A stretch of 64,000 bases of DNA from Dechloromonas sp. Dech2017 (GCA_009469585.1 SSXW01000003.1:186001-250000); one strand, 5' to 3'. Positions 48,334 to 63,414 are shown, numbered from the stretch's first letter. Notes: a model not told the origin generated them from the letters alone. A program made the numbers and translations.

Positions 48334-48990
48334 TCAGTCGGCGAGCAGCAGCGCCGCCAGCGCCGCCGGCGCCGCGGCCGACCGCCAGCCGGCGCGCATC
48401 TCGGCCGGGCTCAGGCTGCCGTAGCCCCAGGTGGCGGCGATGAAGGGCAGGCCGTTGGCGTCGGCCGACTCGCCGTCCTCGCTGCGGTCGCCGATGTAGA
48501 TCGCCTGCTCCCGGGCGATGCCGTGGTCGGCGAGCAGCCGGCCGATCATCGCCGCCTTGTCGGGCAGGCGCGGCGTGAACAGGTCGAGGGCATAGACGTG
48601 CGCGAAATGGCCGGCCCAGCCGAGATGGTCGAGGATCAGCCGGGTCGGGTGGAGGCGCTTGTTGGTGGCGATCGACAGCGTCAGCCCGGCGCCGGCCAGG
48701 TCGGCGAGCAGTTCGCCGACCCCGGCGAAGGCGGCGGTCGCCTGGTAGCCTTCGCTGTCGTAGCTGGCCTTGAAGGCCTCGGCCAGCCGGGCGAGCAGGG
48801 CGGGGTCGGCGCTGCCCGAGAGCAGCTGCAGCGTCTCGGCCAGCGGCGGGCCGATGACGCTGGCGTCGATGGCGCGGGCCGGGGCGACGCCGCTCCGGGC
48901 GAAGGCCTCGCGAAAGCTGGCGAGGATGGCCGGCGCCGAATCGATCAGCGTACCGTCGAGGTCGAAGAGGATGTGCGGGGTGCGGGGCAT
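48334..48990 (-). CDS. HAD phosphatase (phosphoglycolate phosphatase-like)
   Basis: A 218-residue HAD-superfamily hydrolase. Motif [13 protein letters not shown] has the nucleophilic Asp, motif II is SIATNKR, the motif III Lys lies in PDKAAMIG, and motif IV reads [16 protein letters not shown]. The helical cap between motifs I and II is of the Gph/PhnX type. The likely substrate is a small phosphorylated metabolite such as 2-phosphoglycolate, but the family is promiscuous. Lies between metH and murB on the same strand. Confidence 0.85.
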   Translation of the reverse strand: MPRTPHILFDLDGTLIDSAPAILASFREAFARSGVAPARAIDASVIGPPLAETLQLLSGSADPALLARLAEAFKASYDSEGYQATAAFAGVGELLADLAGAGLTLSIATNKRLHPTRLILDHLGWAGHFAHVYALDLFTPRLPDKAAMIGRLLADHGIAREQAIYIGDRSEDGESADANGLPFIAATWGYGSLSPAEMRAGWRSAAAPAALAALLLAD

Positions 48991-49011
48991 GGCGTGGCGT
49001 GGTCCAGCAAA

Positions 49012-52677
<3,666 letters not shown>

Positions 52678-52712
52678 GATCACCTCGGCAAAGCAGGATT
52701 GCGCCGGGCACG

Positions 52713-52762
52713 CCGCAAAAACGAACGGCGCCACAAACCGGCTGTGGTTTGCGAGCGCCGTT
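52713..52762 (-). terminator. Riboswitch-controlled terminator before metH
   Basis: On the minus strand, AACGGCGC pairs with GCGCCGTT eight bases long, with CAAACC/GGTTTG continuing the stem, followed by CGTTTTTGC. The 5' arm is the 3' strand of the SAH aptamer, so the aptamer and terminator are mutually exclusive. Confidence 0.7.
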
Positions 52763-52835
52763 GATCATTGCCGAGCCTGGCCCCGGCATTCAGGCAAAAG
52801 CTTGAACAGGGTCGCAGCGCTCCTCGGCAGAGGCC
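52751..52835 (-). promoter_or_regulatory. SAH riboswitch of metH
   Basis: The minus-strand leader contains the conserved SAH (S-adenosylhomocysteine) aptamer pattern: GCCGAGGAGCGCTGCGACC, a variable loop, then CCAGGCTCGGC and ACGGCGCTC. These match the motif found upstream of ahcY and metH in Proteobacteria. CCGAG pairs with CTCGG, and GAGCGCTG is positioned to pair with CGGCGCTC. The element ends about 75 bases before the metH ATG. Since its last segment also forms the terminator arm, SAH binding should favour expression, which fits the need to recycle homocysteine. Confidence 0.88.
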
Positions 52836-52925
52836 GTAGTGTACCGGGCGCCGGGGCGGCTGCCAAGTTAAGCGCCTGATTTTGCGGCAAAGGCCGGCCT
52901 GCTCGCCCGCCCGCCCGGCAAAAGC

Positions 52926-54482
52926 TCAGGCGGTCTCGCCGGCGTAGGTGGCAATGGCGTTGCGCCCGGCGTCCTTGGCCCGATACATCGCGCTGTCGGC
53001 TGCCTTGCGCAGCATGTCGAGATTGACCCCGTCGGCCGGGCAAATGGCCAGGCCGATGCTGCACGACAGGCGGATCTCGCCGGCCGTGGTGTCGATCGGC
53101 TCGGATACGGCGGCGAGCAGTTTCCGGCCGACGCTGTCAACATCGGCCGGGCCGGCCACCTCGGGCAGCAGGATGACGAATTCGTCGCCGCCATGGCGGG
53201 CCGCCGTGTCGCCGCTGCGCAGCTGGCCGGCCATCCGCCCGGCGCAGGCGACCAGCACCTGATCGCCGACGTCGTGGCCATGGCGATCGTTGATTTCCTT
53301 GAAATGGTCGAGATCGACCAGCATCAGGGCGAACGACCGGCCGTTCCGTTGCCAGTTGTGAAGCGCCTGCGCGAAGCGGTCGGCGAACAGGAAGCGGTTG
53401 GGCAGGCCGGTCAGCAGGTCGTGCGTCGCCAGGTAGGCTGAACGCTCCTGCTCGACCTCGGCGCGGTCCAGGCTCAGGTAGTGGCGCACCTTCACCCAGG
53501 GGACGGCGAGGAGGGCGATGCCGAGCACGGCGATCATGATCTTCTCCGGCTGCAGCAGATCGTCCCAGCGCATCTGGCGCGAAAAGCGCATCAGCATCGG
53601 CTGGGACGCGTTGTCGATGGCCAGTTGCCGGGAGAAGCGGGGCAAGGTGAGGCGTTCGAGGCGGTCGGCTTCGGGGGCGGCCTGCTCGAACAGCAGGGTT
53701 TCCGGGTTGCCCGGCGAGATGACGTCGGCCGAGAAGCCGATGTGGGCGTAGCCAGCTTCCCGGCTTCTGGCCGGGATCAGGTCCTCGGCCTTGATGAGCA
53801 GCAAGGCCATCATCGAGTCGCCGAAAAAGTCGGCCGCCGCCGGCGCCTTGCCGGCTGGCCGCCGCACCTCGCGGAGCAGGATGTAGGCATTGCCGCCCTC
53901 GTACATGCGGAATACTGGCGAGACGACCGCCTTGATGTCGCGCTGGGCGAGGGCCATGGTCCGCGCCAGGTAATCGACCGTTTCCAGGCGCAGCCCGTAG
54001 ATGGCTTCGGCCTCGGGTAGTGCCGGATGCATGAAGAGGATGGGCCAGGTGGCGCTCTTGCGGCCATCGTCCGGGGCGCTGCGACCGGTGATCTCGGCGA
54101 AGTTCTTGAGCGTGAAGTCGGCTCGCCAGTGGGCCCGCAAGCTACTCTGGAAGACGGCTTCGTCGCCTGCCGCCAGCTTGCGGGCGACTTCCAGCATGTA
54201 GATGTGGGGGTAGGCGGCCGTTGCCGCGGCGGCGTAGCGTACGGTGGCAGCCGTATCGCTGCGGTCGACGGCCTGCAGGAAGGCCGAGAAGCCGGCGAGG
54301 ACGGCCTCGTTTGTGTCGAGCTTGAGCCGGACATCGCCCATCAGCAGCCGGACGTCGGCCTCGAAACGGGACTCCCAGCGCTGCAACTGCGCCGACACCA
54401 GGGTGTGGGCGGCGATGGCGACGGCGCCCAGCCAGGCGGTCAGCAAGATGAGGAGTGTGGGACGGAAGCGGTGGCGGGGCAT
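52926..54482 (-). CDS. CHASE-type sensor diguanylate cyclase
   Basis: A 518-residue membrane protein that probably makes cyclic di-GMP. A first membrane segment (about 6-27), a periplasmic sensor of about 270 residues resembling CHASE (YPHIYMLEVARK), and a second membrane segment (about 313-330) lead to a GGDEF domain. The active site is HGGDEFVILLPE. The inhibitory site RxxD (RSGD) lies five residues before it, so product feedback is likely. The ATG chosen has AAGGA ten bases upstream. Its output would be opposed by the HD-GYP protein at 6.3-7.4 kb. A repeat copy lies at 54260. Confidence 0.9.
   Translation of the reverse strand: MPRHRFRPTLLILLTAWLGAVAIAAHTLVSAQLQRWESRFEADVRLLMGDVRLKLDTNEAVLAGFSAFLQAVDRSDTAATVRYAAAATAAYPHIYMLEVARKLAAGDEAVFQSSLRAHWRADFTLKNFAEITGRSAPDDGRKSATWPILFMHPALPEAEAIYGLRLETVDYLARTMALAQRDIKAVVSPVFRMYEGGNAYILLREVRRPAGKAPAAADFFGDSMMALLLIKAEDLIPARSREAGYAHIGFSADVISPGNPETLLFEQAAPEADRLERLTLPRFSRQLAIDNASQPMLMRFSRQMRWDDLLQPEKIMIAVLGIALLAVPWVKVRHYLSLDRAEVEQERSAYLATHDLLTGLPNRFLFADRFAQALHNWQRNGRSFALMLVDLDHFKEINDRHGHDVGDQVLVACAGRMAGQLRSGDTAARHGGDEFVILLPEVAGPADVDSVGRKLLAAVSEPIDTTAGEIRLSCSIGLAICPADGVNLDMLRKAADSAMYRAKDAGRNAIATYAGETA
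54260..54269 (+). repeat. Polar repeat, perfect core with weak tracts
   Basis: TGCGGTCGAC within the diguanylate cyclase gene, preceded by TCGC. The flanking A tracts are poor (AGGAAGG, GAGAAG). Read as QAVDRSDTA on the coding strand. Confidence 0.45.
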
Positions 54483-54594
54483 GGTCGTCATTCCTTTTCC
54501 GGTCACTGTCCCATGACGGCCGCTTTAAGTAAATATGCCCTCGGTGTTAGCCGAGGGGCCTGCGCCGCGCGGCCGGAGGATGTCGGGGCGGCTT

Positions 54595-56669
<2,075 letters not shown>

Positions 56670-56673
<4 letters not shown>

Positions 56674-58034
56674 ATGCCCCAGGCCTGGCATTTGCGGTCC
56701 ATGGTCTTGCGTGAAATGCCCAGGCGGCGGCCGGCTTCCGACTTGTTGCCGTCGCAGGCGGCGAGCACGGCGAGGATGTGGCGTTTCTCGACGGCGGCCA
56801 GCGTCTCGTCGCTGGCCGGGGTGGCGGTGACGCCGATTTCCGGCTCGGGGCCGATGTCGAACCAGCCGAGGATCAGCGAGCGTTCAACCAGGTTGCGCAA
56901 TTCGCGGACATTGCCCGGCCAGTCGTAGTCAGCCAGGCGGGCCAGGGTGCGGGGGTCGAGGGCGAGGGGCGGCACGCCGAGGGCGGGGGCCAGCTGGCCC
57001 ATGAAGTGGTCGACCAGCAGCGGGATGTCGTCGACCCGCTCGCCGAGCGGCGGCAGCGTCACTTCGAGCACCTGCAGCCGGTAGTAGAGATCGGGGCGGA
57101 AGCGCTGGGCGGCGACCTCGGCCTTGAGGTCGCGGTTGGTGGCGGCGATCACCCGCACATCGACGGCGATTTCCTGCTCCGAGCCGACCGGCCGGATGCG
57201 CCGCTCTTCGAGGGCGCGCAGCAGCTTGGCCTGCGCGGCGAGCGGCAGTTCGGAGATTTCGTCGAGAAAGAGGGTGCCGCCGCGGGCGTAGTAGAACAGC
57301 CCCTCGCGGCTCTGCTGGGCGCCGGTGTAGGCGCCCTTGACGTGGCCGAACAGCTCGGACTCGATCAGCTCGGCCGAAATGGCGGCGCAGTTCACCGGCG
57401 CGAAGGGGCCGCCGACCCGCGGGCTCATCCGGTGCAGGGCGCGCGCCGCCACTTCCTTGCCGGTGCCCGATTCACCATTGATCAGAACGGTCGCGGGTGT
57501 CGGTGGGATGCGGCGTAGCCGGTCGCAAATGCTGAGCATCAGCGACGATTGGCAAATGACCCCGTCCACCGCCGTGCTTCGTTCCTCGATCTCCCGGCGC
57601 AGCACGAAGTTTTCGCGGCGCAGGCGAGAGCGCTCGAAACAACGCTCGACCGAGTTGAGCATTTGCGCCACCGAAAAAGGTTTGAGGAGGAAATCGGCTG
57701 CCCCGCCGCGCAAGGCGTCAATGGCTGTGTCCAGGTCGGCATAGGCGGTGATCAGCACGACGTCGCCGGCATAGCCTTCGTGGCGCAATTCGTGGAGCCA
57801 GTCGATGCCGGAGATGCCGGGCAGTGAAATATCGAGGATGATCAGGTCATAGAGTTGGCGCCGCAGAAGCGGAGCGGCGGCTTCGACGCTGTTGCCGGAG
57901 TCTACCTTGCCGTAGCGTTGGGTGAGCGCGCGCTGCAGAAAGCTGACCATCCCGGGTTCGTCGTCCACAACGAGAATCGAAAATTGCTGGCGCAAAGCAC
58001 GCTCGGCTTCGTTGGCCGACAGATTCATATCCAT
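56670..58034 (-). CDS. NtrC-family sigma54-dependent response regulator
   Basis: A 454-residue activator. Receiver with Asp68 in LIILDISLPGISG. The AAA+ domain is intact: Walker A GESGTGKE, sigma54 contact loop GAYTGA (an allowed variant of GAFTGA) and Walker B GGTLFLDEISELP. The C-terminal Fis-type helix-turn-helix ends NKSEAGRRLGISRKTMDRKC. It precedes its kinase with a four-base overlap. Unlike the NtrX-like protein at 32.5 kb it should activate sigma54 promoters. No obvious target promoter is seen nearby. Divergent from a small membrane protein gene. Confidence 0.94.
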
Positions 58035-58150
58035 GTTTTCTCCCCTTGCCTCGCATCATCGCAAACTCTGCCATCCGGCACCAACCGGCCGTTTGGTCGA
58101 TTCATGCCAATTCCGGGATAATGCCGCTGTTAAAGTCTATCGAGGTGGCC

Positions 58151-58513
58151 ATGCCGCGCATGCGTAACGGAATCCGCGATTTTCCCGGCAAGCGCTGGCT
58201 CAATGTCGGACTGCGGACTGCCCACCTGTCGGCGGTTGTCCTGTTCGGCGCCACCTTGCTCGGGGCCGGTGATATTGCCGGCAGCGCGCTGCTGGTTCTG
58301 GTTTCCGGGCTGGCCATGTTCGTCATCGACCTCTGGGCTAATCCGGCCCATCTGCGTGAACTGGCCGGCTTCGGCGTGGTCGTCAAACTGGGGCTGCTCG
58401 CCCTGGCTGCTATCCATCCGGAGATGGCGTTGGCCATGTTCTGGATCATCCTCGTCTTGTCCACGCTACTCTCCCATGCTCCAGGCGGCATCCGGCATTA
58501 CCGGTTGTTCTGA
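58151..58513 (+). CDS. Small polytopic membrane protein, unknown
   Basis: A 120-residue protein with three or four predicted membrane helices (about 22-42, 43-60, 72-90 and 93-110) and a basic N-terminus. The chosen ATG has GAGGTGGCC directly before it; a longer frame upstream lacks one. No family recognised. It is divergent from the sigma54 activator and could be its target, but no clear sigma54 promoter was found. Convergent with moeA. Confidence 0.65.
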   Translation: MPRMRNGIRDFPGKRWLNVGLRTAHLSAVVLFGATLLGAGDIAGSALLVLVSGLAMFVIDLWANPAHLRELAGFGVVVKLGLLALAAIHPEMALAMFWIILVLSTLLSHAPGGIRHYRLF

Positions 58514-58535
58514 AGCCTAGGCTCGGCCTTCGGCA

Positions 58536-59786
58536 TTAAATAAGCCCTTCGAACAACTGGATTTGCACCATGTCACCGGCGTCGATGCCGGCACACGTTT
58601 CGGGCAGGACGACAAAACAGTTGGCTTCCGACACCGAGCGCAAGACGCCGGAACCCTGATTGCCAGTTGTCCTGACCTGCCAGCGGTCGTCGACCACGGC
58701 CACGGTGCCGCGCAGAAACTCGCGACGTCCCGGCTGTTTGCGGATGGCGTTGGCGGACTGCGCTTCGAGTAACGGTCGCTCGGGAACCGGATCCATCCCG
58801 GACAGACGGTGCAGGGCATCAAGCGCGAATTGCGTGTAGCTGACCATGACCGCTACGGGATTGCCGGGCAGGCCGAACAGCCAGGCCTGCCCGACCTTGC
58901 CGAAGGCCATTGGCCGGCCCGGCTTGATGTTGAGTTTCCAGAAACGAACCTCTCCCAGCTTGTCGAGGATTTCCTTGATGAAATCCGCTTCGCCGACCGA
59001 GACGCCCCCGGTGGTGATGATCGCGTCGGCGATTCCGGCCGCTTCGCTTAGCGTGGCTTCCAGCGCATCCGGGTGATCCGGGACGACGCCCATGTCGATC
59101 ACGTCAACACCCAGACCGTTGAGTAGTCCGTGCAGGGTGTAGCGGTTGCTGTCGTAGATCTGGCCAGGGGCGAGGGGCATGCCGAGTGAGGCCAGTTCGT
59201 CGCCCGTCGAGAAAAAGGCAACGCGCAGGCGTCGCTTGACCTCGACTTCGGCGATCCCCAGCGAGGCGATCAGTCCCAGTTCGGCCGGCCCGATCCTTTT
59301 GCCGGCGGGTAGCGCCACGCAGCCCCGCGCCAGATCCTCGCCGGCCCGGCGCGTGTTCTGGCCCAGCCGCTGTCCGGGCGGGATGACGACGATGCCTTCC
59401 TCCTGCCGAGTCACTTCCTGCACCACCACGGTATCGGCGCCGGCCGGCAGCACGGCGCCGGTCATGATGCGAACCGCCTGTCCCTGGCCGACCAGGCCCG
59501 AGAAGGCGTTGCCGGCGAAGGCCGTGCCAACGACGGTCAGGCGGCTTTCGTCTTCTGCCGCCAGGCTGGAGAAATGGACGGCATAGCCATCCATCGCCGA
59601 ATTGTCGTGGGCCGGCACATCGTACGGCGCGATGATATCGGCGGCGAGGATTCGCCCCAGCGCGCTGCGTACCGGTACGAATTCGTGGCCGGTGATTGGA
59701 ACGACTTCATCCAGCATGCGCTGGCGTGCCTGGGCGGCGGAGAGGGCACGATTTTCGGCAGCGGGGGTGGCGCAGGTATCGGTCAT
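58536..59786 (-). CDS. moeA: Molybdopterin molybdenumtransferase
   Basis: Inserts molybdate (or tungstate) into adenylylated molybdopterin. 416 residues (E. coli 411). Motifs: HDNSAMDGYAVHF, GAVLPAGADTVVVQE, ITTGGVSVGEADFIK, GKVGQAWLFGLPGNPVAVM (in parts: GRPMAFGKVG and LFGLPGNPVAVM). Follows tupA by four bases, so the metal importer and metal insertase are co-transcribed. The nearby formate dehydrogenase is the probable user of the cofactor. Confidence 0.96.
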   Translation of the reverse strand: MTDTCATPAAENRALSAAQARQRMLDEVVPITGHEFVPVRSALGRILAADIIAPYDVPAHDNSAMDGYAVHFSSLAAEDESRLTVVGTAFAGNAFSGLVGQGQAVRIMTGAVLPAGADTVVVQEVTRQEEGIVVIPPGQRLGQNTRRAGEDLARGCVALPAGKRIGPAELGLIASLGIAEVEVKRRLRVAFFSTGDELASLGMPLAPGQIYDSNRYTLHGLLNGLGVDVIDMGVVPDHPDALEATLSEAAGIADAIITTGGVSVGEADFIKEILDKLGEVRFWKLNIKPGRPMAFGKVGQAWLFGLPGNPVAVMVSYTQFALDALHRLSGMDPVPERPLLEAQSANAIRKQPGRREFLRGTVAVVDDRWQVRTTGNQGSGVLRSVSEANCFVVLPETCAGIDAGDMVQIQLFEGLI

Positions 59787-59790
59787 GGGC

Positions 59791-60597
59791 TTATTTTTTG
59801 GCGTTCGGGAAAAAGACTGGCTGGTTGTCGGCGCGGAAAGCCGCGATAGCCTCCTGGCCGGCCGGTGAGGTCAGCCACTGGGCAAAGCGTTCGGCTGCTG
59901 CCTTTTTGACATGCGGATGGCGCTGCGGGTTCACCGGAATGACGCCGTAGGGGTTGAACAGGATCGGATCTCCGGCCAGCACGATGTCCAGTTCGCCGCG
60001 GTTCTTGAAGGCGCCCCAGGTGGCCCGGTCGGACAGGGTGTAGGCGTTCAGGCTGGCCGCCATGTTCAGGGTCGGCCCCATGCCGCTGCCGGCTTCCTTG
60101 TAGCCAGCGAGTGTCTTCGGGTCGATCCCTGCCTGTTTCCACAGCCTCAGTTCGGCCGCGTTGGTACCGGATTTGTCGCCACGGGAAATGAAGGTCTGTT
60201 GGTTGGCGGCAATCGACTTCAGGGCCTCGACCGTGTTTCCGGCGGCGCGTACCTTGGCCGGGTCGGCCTTGGGGCCGATCACGACGAAATCGTTGTACAT
60301 CACATCCAGCCGGTAGCTGCCATAGCCTTCGGCGACGAATTTGTCCTCGGCGACCCGGTCATGGACCAGCAACACATCGGCGTCGCCGCGCCGGCCAATT
60401 TCGAGGGCCTGCCCGGTGCCGACCGCGACGACATGCGCCTTGATGCCGGTGGCCTGCTCGAATTTGGGCAGAATCCAGCCGAACAGTCCGGATTGTTCTG
60501 TCGATGTAGTCGAGGCCACCGTCAGGGTTTCCTGGGCAAAAGCGACGCCGGCCAGCAGGCTGAGCAGGGTGACTAGTGATCGAAAGCGATGCGCCAA
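59791..60597 (-). CDS. tupA: Tungstate-binding protein of an ABC importer
   Basis: Periplasmic oxyanion-binding protein, 268 residues. The signal peptide ends at about residue 21. The mature protein starts ETLTVASTTSTEQSGLFG; the TTS motif is characteristic of TupA-type tungstate binders. VGTGQALEIGRRGDADVLLVHD and SRGDKSGTNAAEL follow. Overlaps the ATPase gene by 25 bases. Tungstate preference over molybdate is inferred from family resemblance, not visible binding data. Confidence 0.87.
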   Translation of the reverse strand: MAHRFRSLVTLLSLLAGVAFAQETLTVASTTSTEQSGLFGWILPKFEQATGIKAHVVAVGTGQALEIGRRGDADVLLVHDRVAEDKFVAEGYGSYRLDVMYNDFVVIGPKADPAKVRAAGNTVEALKSIAANQQTFISRGDKSGTNAAELRLWKQAGIDPKTLAGYKEAGSGMGPTLNMAASLNAYTLSDRATWGAFKNRGELDIVLAGDPILFNPYGVIPVNPQRHPHVKKAAAERFAQWLTSPAGQEAIAAFRADNQPVFFPNAKK

Positions 60598-61292
60598 GGC
60601 AGTTCTCCTTGCAAAAAGGCCCGGGCCGCCGGGGATTGTGGTCGGGCAAAGAAGCGTTGGGCCGATTCGTGTTCCTGCACGCGGCCGTTCGCGAGAAAAA
60701 TGATGTCGTCCGCCAGGCGGGTGGCCTGGCCGAGATTATGCGTGGTCATCAGCACCTTGGCACCCTCGGTGCGAATTTCGCGAATGATTCGCTCGACGGC
60801 TTCGGTGGCCGAAGGGTCGAGGCTGGCGGTCGGTTCGTCGAGCAACAGCAGGCGCGGGCGCATGGCCCAGGCGCGGGCCAGCGCCAGCCGCTGGCGTTCG
60901 CCGCCGGAGAGCAGGCGGGCGCAATCGCCGGTGCGATGGGCCAGGCCGACGCGTTCCAGCACTTCGTTGGTTCGCCGGTGTCGTTCGGCGCTGGTCAATG
61001 CCTGCGGGCGCAAGGCGAATTCGACGTTGGTGAACACCGACATGCGCAGCAGCATCGGCTGCTGGAAGACCATGGCCAGCCGTTCCGACGGGCTGGCCGC
61101 TTCGCCCCAGCGGATCGTTCCGCCATCGGCCGGCAACAGGCCGGCCAGCAGGCGCAACAGCAGCGTCTTGCCGGTGCCGTTGGGTCCGAGAACGACGCTG
61201 ATGCCTTCGCCCGAGACTTCCAGATCCAGACCGTCGAGCACGGCCCGGCCGTTGGGCTGGAAGCGCAAGCCGGTGATGCGCAGCGGGAACAT
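60573..61292 (-). CDS. tupC: Tungstate ABC importer ATPase
   Basis: A 239-residue ABC ATPase energising the importer. Walker A LGPNGTGKTLLLRLL, signature LLSGGERQRLALARAW, Walker B LLLLDEPTASLD and switch His in MTTHNLGQA. The start codon overlaps the permease stop by one base, and the end overlaps tupA. Confidence 0.9.
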   Translation of the reverse strand: MFPLRITGLRFQPNGRAVLDGLDLEVSGEGISVVLGPNGTGKTLLLRLLAGLLPADGGTIRWGEAASPSERLAMVFQQPMLLRMSVFTNVEFALRPQALTSAERHRRTNEVLERVGLAHRTGDCARLLSGGERQRLALARAWAMRPRLLLLDEPTASLDPSATEAVERIIREIRTEGAKVLMTTHNLGQATRLADDIIFLANGRVQEHESAQRFFARPQSPAARAFLQGELPWRIAFDH

Positions 61293-61993
61293 CAGCCATA
61301 CCTCCGGCTGGCCCAGCAGCGCACCGAGTAGGCGGCGACATTCAAGCCCAGGATGAGGCTCATCAGCACGAGGCCCAGCGCAATTGACAAAGCGAGGTCG
61401 CCCTTGCTGGTTTCCAGGGCGATGGCAGTGGTCATCACCCGGGTGTAGCCATCGATGTTGCCGCCGACGATCATGACCGCGCCGACTTCCGACATCGCGC
61501 GGCCTAGTCCGGCCAATGTGGCGACGGTCAGCGAGAAACGGCAGTCCGTCAGCAGCAGAACGACGGCCTGCATGCGGCCAATGCCGATCAGCGAAAATTC
61601 CGGGGCGTAATCCTTCCAGGCGTCCTCGACGATCTGCCGGCTGACCGCAGCGATCAGCGGGACGACCAGCAGGCTCTGGGCGACGATCATGGCGGCTGGC
61701 GAAAACAGCAGGCCGTAGCTGCCGAGCGGGCCGCTGCGCGACAGGAGCAGGTAGACCAGCACACCGACGACGACCGAGGGCAGGCCCATCAGCGCGTTGA
61801 GCAGGACGATCAAGCCGCCGCGCCCGGGGAAGCGGGCGACCGCCAGCCAGGCGCCGAGCGGCAGGCCGAGCAGCGTGCCGATGGTCAGCGCGCTGAGGCT
61901 GACACGCAGCGACAGACCGACGATTTCAAGCAATCGATGGTCGAAACTACCGAGAAGGGCCAGGGCGTCGAGTAGGGTTTGGCTCATGTTCAC
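61292..61993 (-). CDS. tupB: Tungstate ABC importer permease
   Basis: A 233-residue inner-membrane permease with about five membrane segments. The conserved cytoplasmic loop ALAGLGRAMSEVGAVMIVGG is the EAA-type contact for the ATPase. ALMGLPSVVVGVLVYLLLSR is typical of the TupB family. First gene of tupB-tupC-tupA-moeA on the minus strand, with a terminator separating it from the formate dehydrogenase genes. Confidence 0.9.
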   Translation of the reverse strand: MNMSQTLLDALALLGSFDHRLLEIVGLSLRVSLSALTIGTLLGLPLGAWLAVARFPGRGGLIVLLNALMGLPSVVVGVLVYLLLSRSGPLGSYGLLFSPAAMIVAQSLLVVPLIAAVSRQIVEDAWKDYAPEFSLIGIGRMQAVVLLLTDCRFSLTVATLAGLGRAMSEVGAVMIVGGNIDGYTRVMTTAIALETSKGDLALSIALGLVLMSLILGLNVAAYSVRCWASRRYG

Positions 61994-62001
61994 AAACGAA
62001 A

Positions 62002-62031
62002 CAACGCCCGACGGTTACCCGCCGGGCGTTG
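62002..62031 (-). terminator. Terminator between formate dehydrogenase operon and tupB
   Basis: On the minus strand, CAACGCCCG pairs with CGGGCGTTG around a 12-base loop, followed by TTTCGTTTG. It lies 18 bases past the stop of the 109-residue gene. Confidence 0.75.
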
Positions 62032-62048
62032 AGAGGATACCACCCCGC

Positions 62049-62378
62049 TTATTTCTTGGCGGCGGGGTTTGCTGCCGGTGCGGCAGTTGCGGCCGCCGGC
62101 GCAGGCGCAGTGGCCGCTGGCGCGGCAGGTGGCGGCGGGGCGATGGGGGTCGGTTTGACAATGACGCCCTTGGCCTTTTGCTCCTTGATGTACTTGTCGG
62201 CGACGCGGTCCTGCGACTTGCCCAGCGCCTCGGCGTCCGCCTTGGCCTTTTCCGCGGCAGCGGCCTTGGCTTCTTCGGCTTTGGCCTTGGCTTCCTCGGT
62301 CGGTGCGGGCAGTTTGGCCCAGGCGCCGGCACTTGCTACGGTCAACGCCAAAATCAGCGCAAATTTGCAATTATTCAT
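62049..62378 (-). CDS. Small secreted Ala/Lys/Pro-rich protein
   Basis: A 109-residue protein with a signal peptide (ILALTVASAGAWA), a charged helix of Ala, Lys and Glu (EEAKAKAEEAKAAAAEKAK), a segment SQDRVADKYIKEQKAKG and a Pro/Ala tail ending AAKK. No family recognised. It is the last gene of the formate dehydrogenase operon, before a terminator, and could be a periplasmic accessory or structural protein. Its signal region overlaps a degenerate repeat copy. Confidence 0.75.
   Translation of the reverse strand: MNNCKFALILALTVASAGAWAKLPAPTEEAKAKAEEAKAAAAEKAKADAEALGKSQDRVADKYIKEQKAKGVIVKPTPIAPPPPAAPAATAPAPAAATAAPAANPAAKK
62337..62346 (+). repeat. Polar repeat, degenerate copy in a signal-peptide region
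   Basis: TACGGTCAAC differs from the core at two positions but is followed by GCCAAAATCAGCGCAAATTT, with strong A tracts. Possibly a decayed copy. Confidence 0.3.
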
Positions 62379-62393
62379 CTTGGTTTTCTCCCG

Positions 62394-63404
62394 TTAGCCT
62401 TGCGGATGGCCGGATTTGCCAGCCTTGACGTCTTTGAACCATTCTTCATGGTGTTCGCGTGCCCAGGTTTCGTCGACGTAGCCGGTCTTCATTGAATCCA
62501 GCGCGCCATGCACGCCGATCGTGCCCATGTAGATATGGCCGAGCGACAGTACCAGCATGAAGATGGCGGCGACGGCATGGACGATGTTGGCCAGCTGCAT
62601 GTCGGCCCGGCCTTGCTCGAAGTTCGGGAAATCCATGACCAGGCCGGAAACGGCGACGGTCAGGCCGAGGATGGTGACGCCGATCCAGAACCAGGTTTTC
62701 TCGCCGAAATTGAAACGTCCGGACGGTACATGCTCGCCGCTCAACAGGCCGCCGGCCTTGCTGATCCACAGCGCATCGATGTTCTGCCAGACGTTGTCGC
62801 GCGCCCAGATGATGATCATGGCGATGGTCGAGACGGCGAACAACGGCCCGATGATGTTGTGCACGTTCTTGCCAAACACCATCAGGTAGCCGAACAGCGA
62901 GTGGCCGATGACCGGCATCAGCACATGCTTGCCGAACAGGATGGCGAGGCCGGTCGCAGCGAGGATCACAAAGGTGCCGGCGGTAATCCAGTGAATGACC
63001 CGTTCGTAACGCGGGAAGCGCTGGATCAGTTTGCCGGTCAGCGGGTCATGATTGGTCAGCGGCCCCTTGATCTTGTAGAAGATCAGGATGGCAGCAGCGA
63101 CCAGCACGACCAGCCAGCCGCCGTACTGGGTCACCGGCCCGTTGCGCAGATGGCGCCAGGTGTTGCCGGCGGACTGGATCAGCACGCCGGCCTCGTTGCC
63201 CGGGTTGTTGGTGAAATGCGCCTTGTCCTGGCGCACTTCACGCCACATCGGCGCGTTGTTGCCGGGTTGCGTTTGCTGGCGTTCGGCCTGTTGCTGGACC
63301 GCCGGGGGCGTGTCGGCCGCCTGCAGCGGCAGCCCCCAGGCCAGCATCAGGCAGGCAGCGATCAGCCAGCGCCCGAGCCGCGAATAAAAAGTGGAAGTCG
63401 TCAT
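62394..63404 (-). CDS. fdhI: Formate dehydrogenase cytochrome b subunit (gamma)
   Basis: Membrane cytochrome b556 that passes electrons from the formate dehydrogenase iron-sulfur subunit to quinone. 336 residues: a signal peptide, a periplasmic stretch of about 65 residues and then a five-helix or so membrane core. Candidate heme ligands are His in YERVIHWITAG, FGKNVHNIIG and LGHIYMGTIGVHG. The ATG is chosen because CTGAGGAG lies six bases upstream. Lies between two small accessory genes. Confidence 0.9.
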   Translation of the reverse strand: MTTSTFYSRLGRWLIAACLMLAWGLPLQAADTPPAVQQQAERQQTQPGNNAPMWREVRQDKAHFTNNPGNEAGVLIQSAGNTWRHLRNGPVTQYGGWLVVLVAAAILIFYKIKGPLTNHDPLTGKLIQRFPRYERVIHWITAGTFVILAATGLAILFGKHVLMPVIGHSLFGYLMVFGKNVHNIIGPLFAVSTIAMIIIWARDNVWQNIDALWISKAGGLLSGEHVPSGRFNFGEKTWFWIGVTILGLTVAVSGLVMDFPNFEQGRADMQLANIVHAVAAIFMLVLSLGHIYMGTIGVHGALDSMKTGYVDETWAREHHEEWFKDVKAGKSGHPQG

Positions 63405-63414
63405 CGTCAACTCC

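Noticed and set aside
52678..52900. Cobalamin riboswitch for metH
   Set aside because: No B12 box is visible; the leader matches the SAH aptamer instead and is too short for a cobalamin aptamer.
58035..58150. Sigma54 promoter between the sigma54 activator and the small membrane protein
   Set aside because: No GG-N10-GC pair with the usual flanks was convincing.
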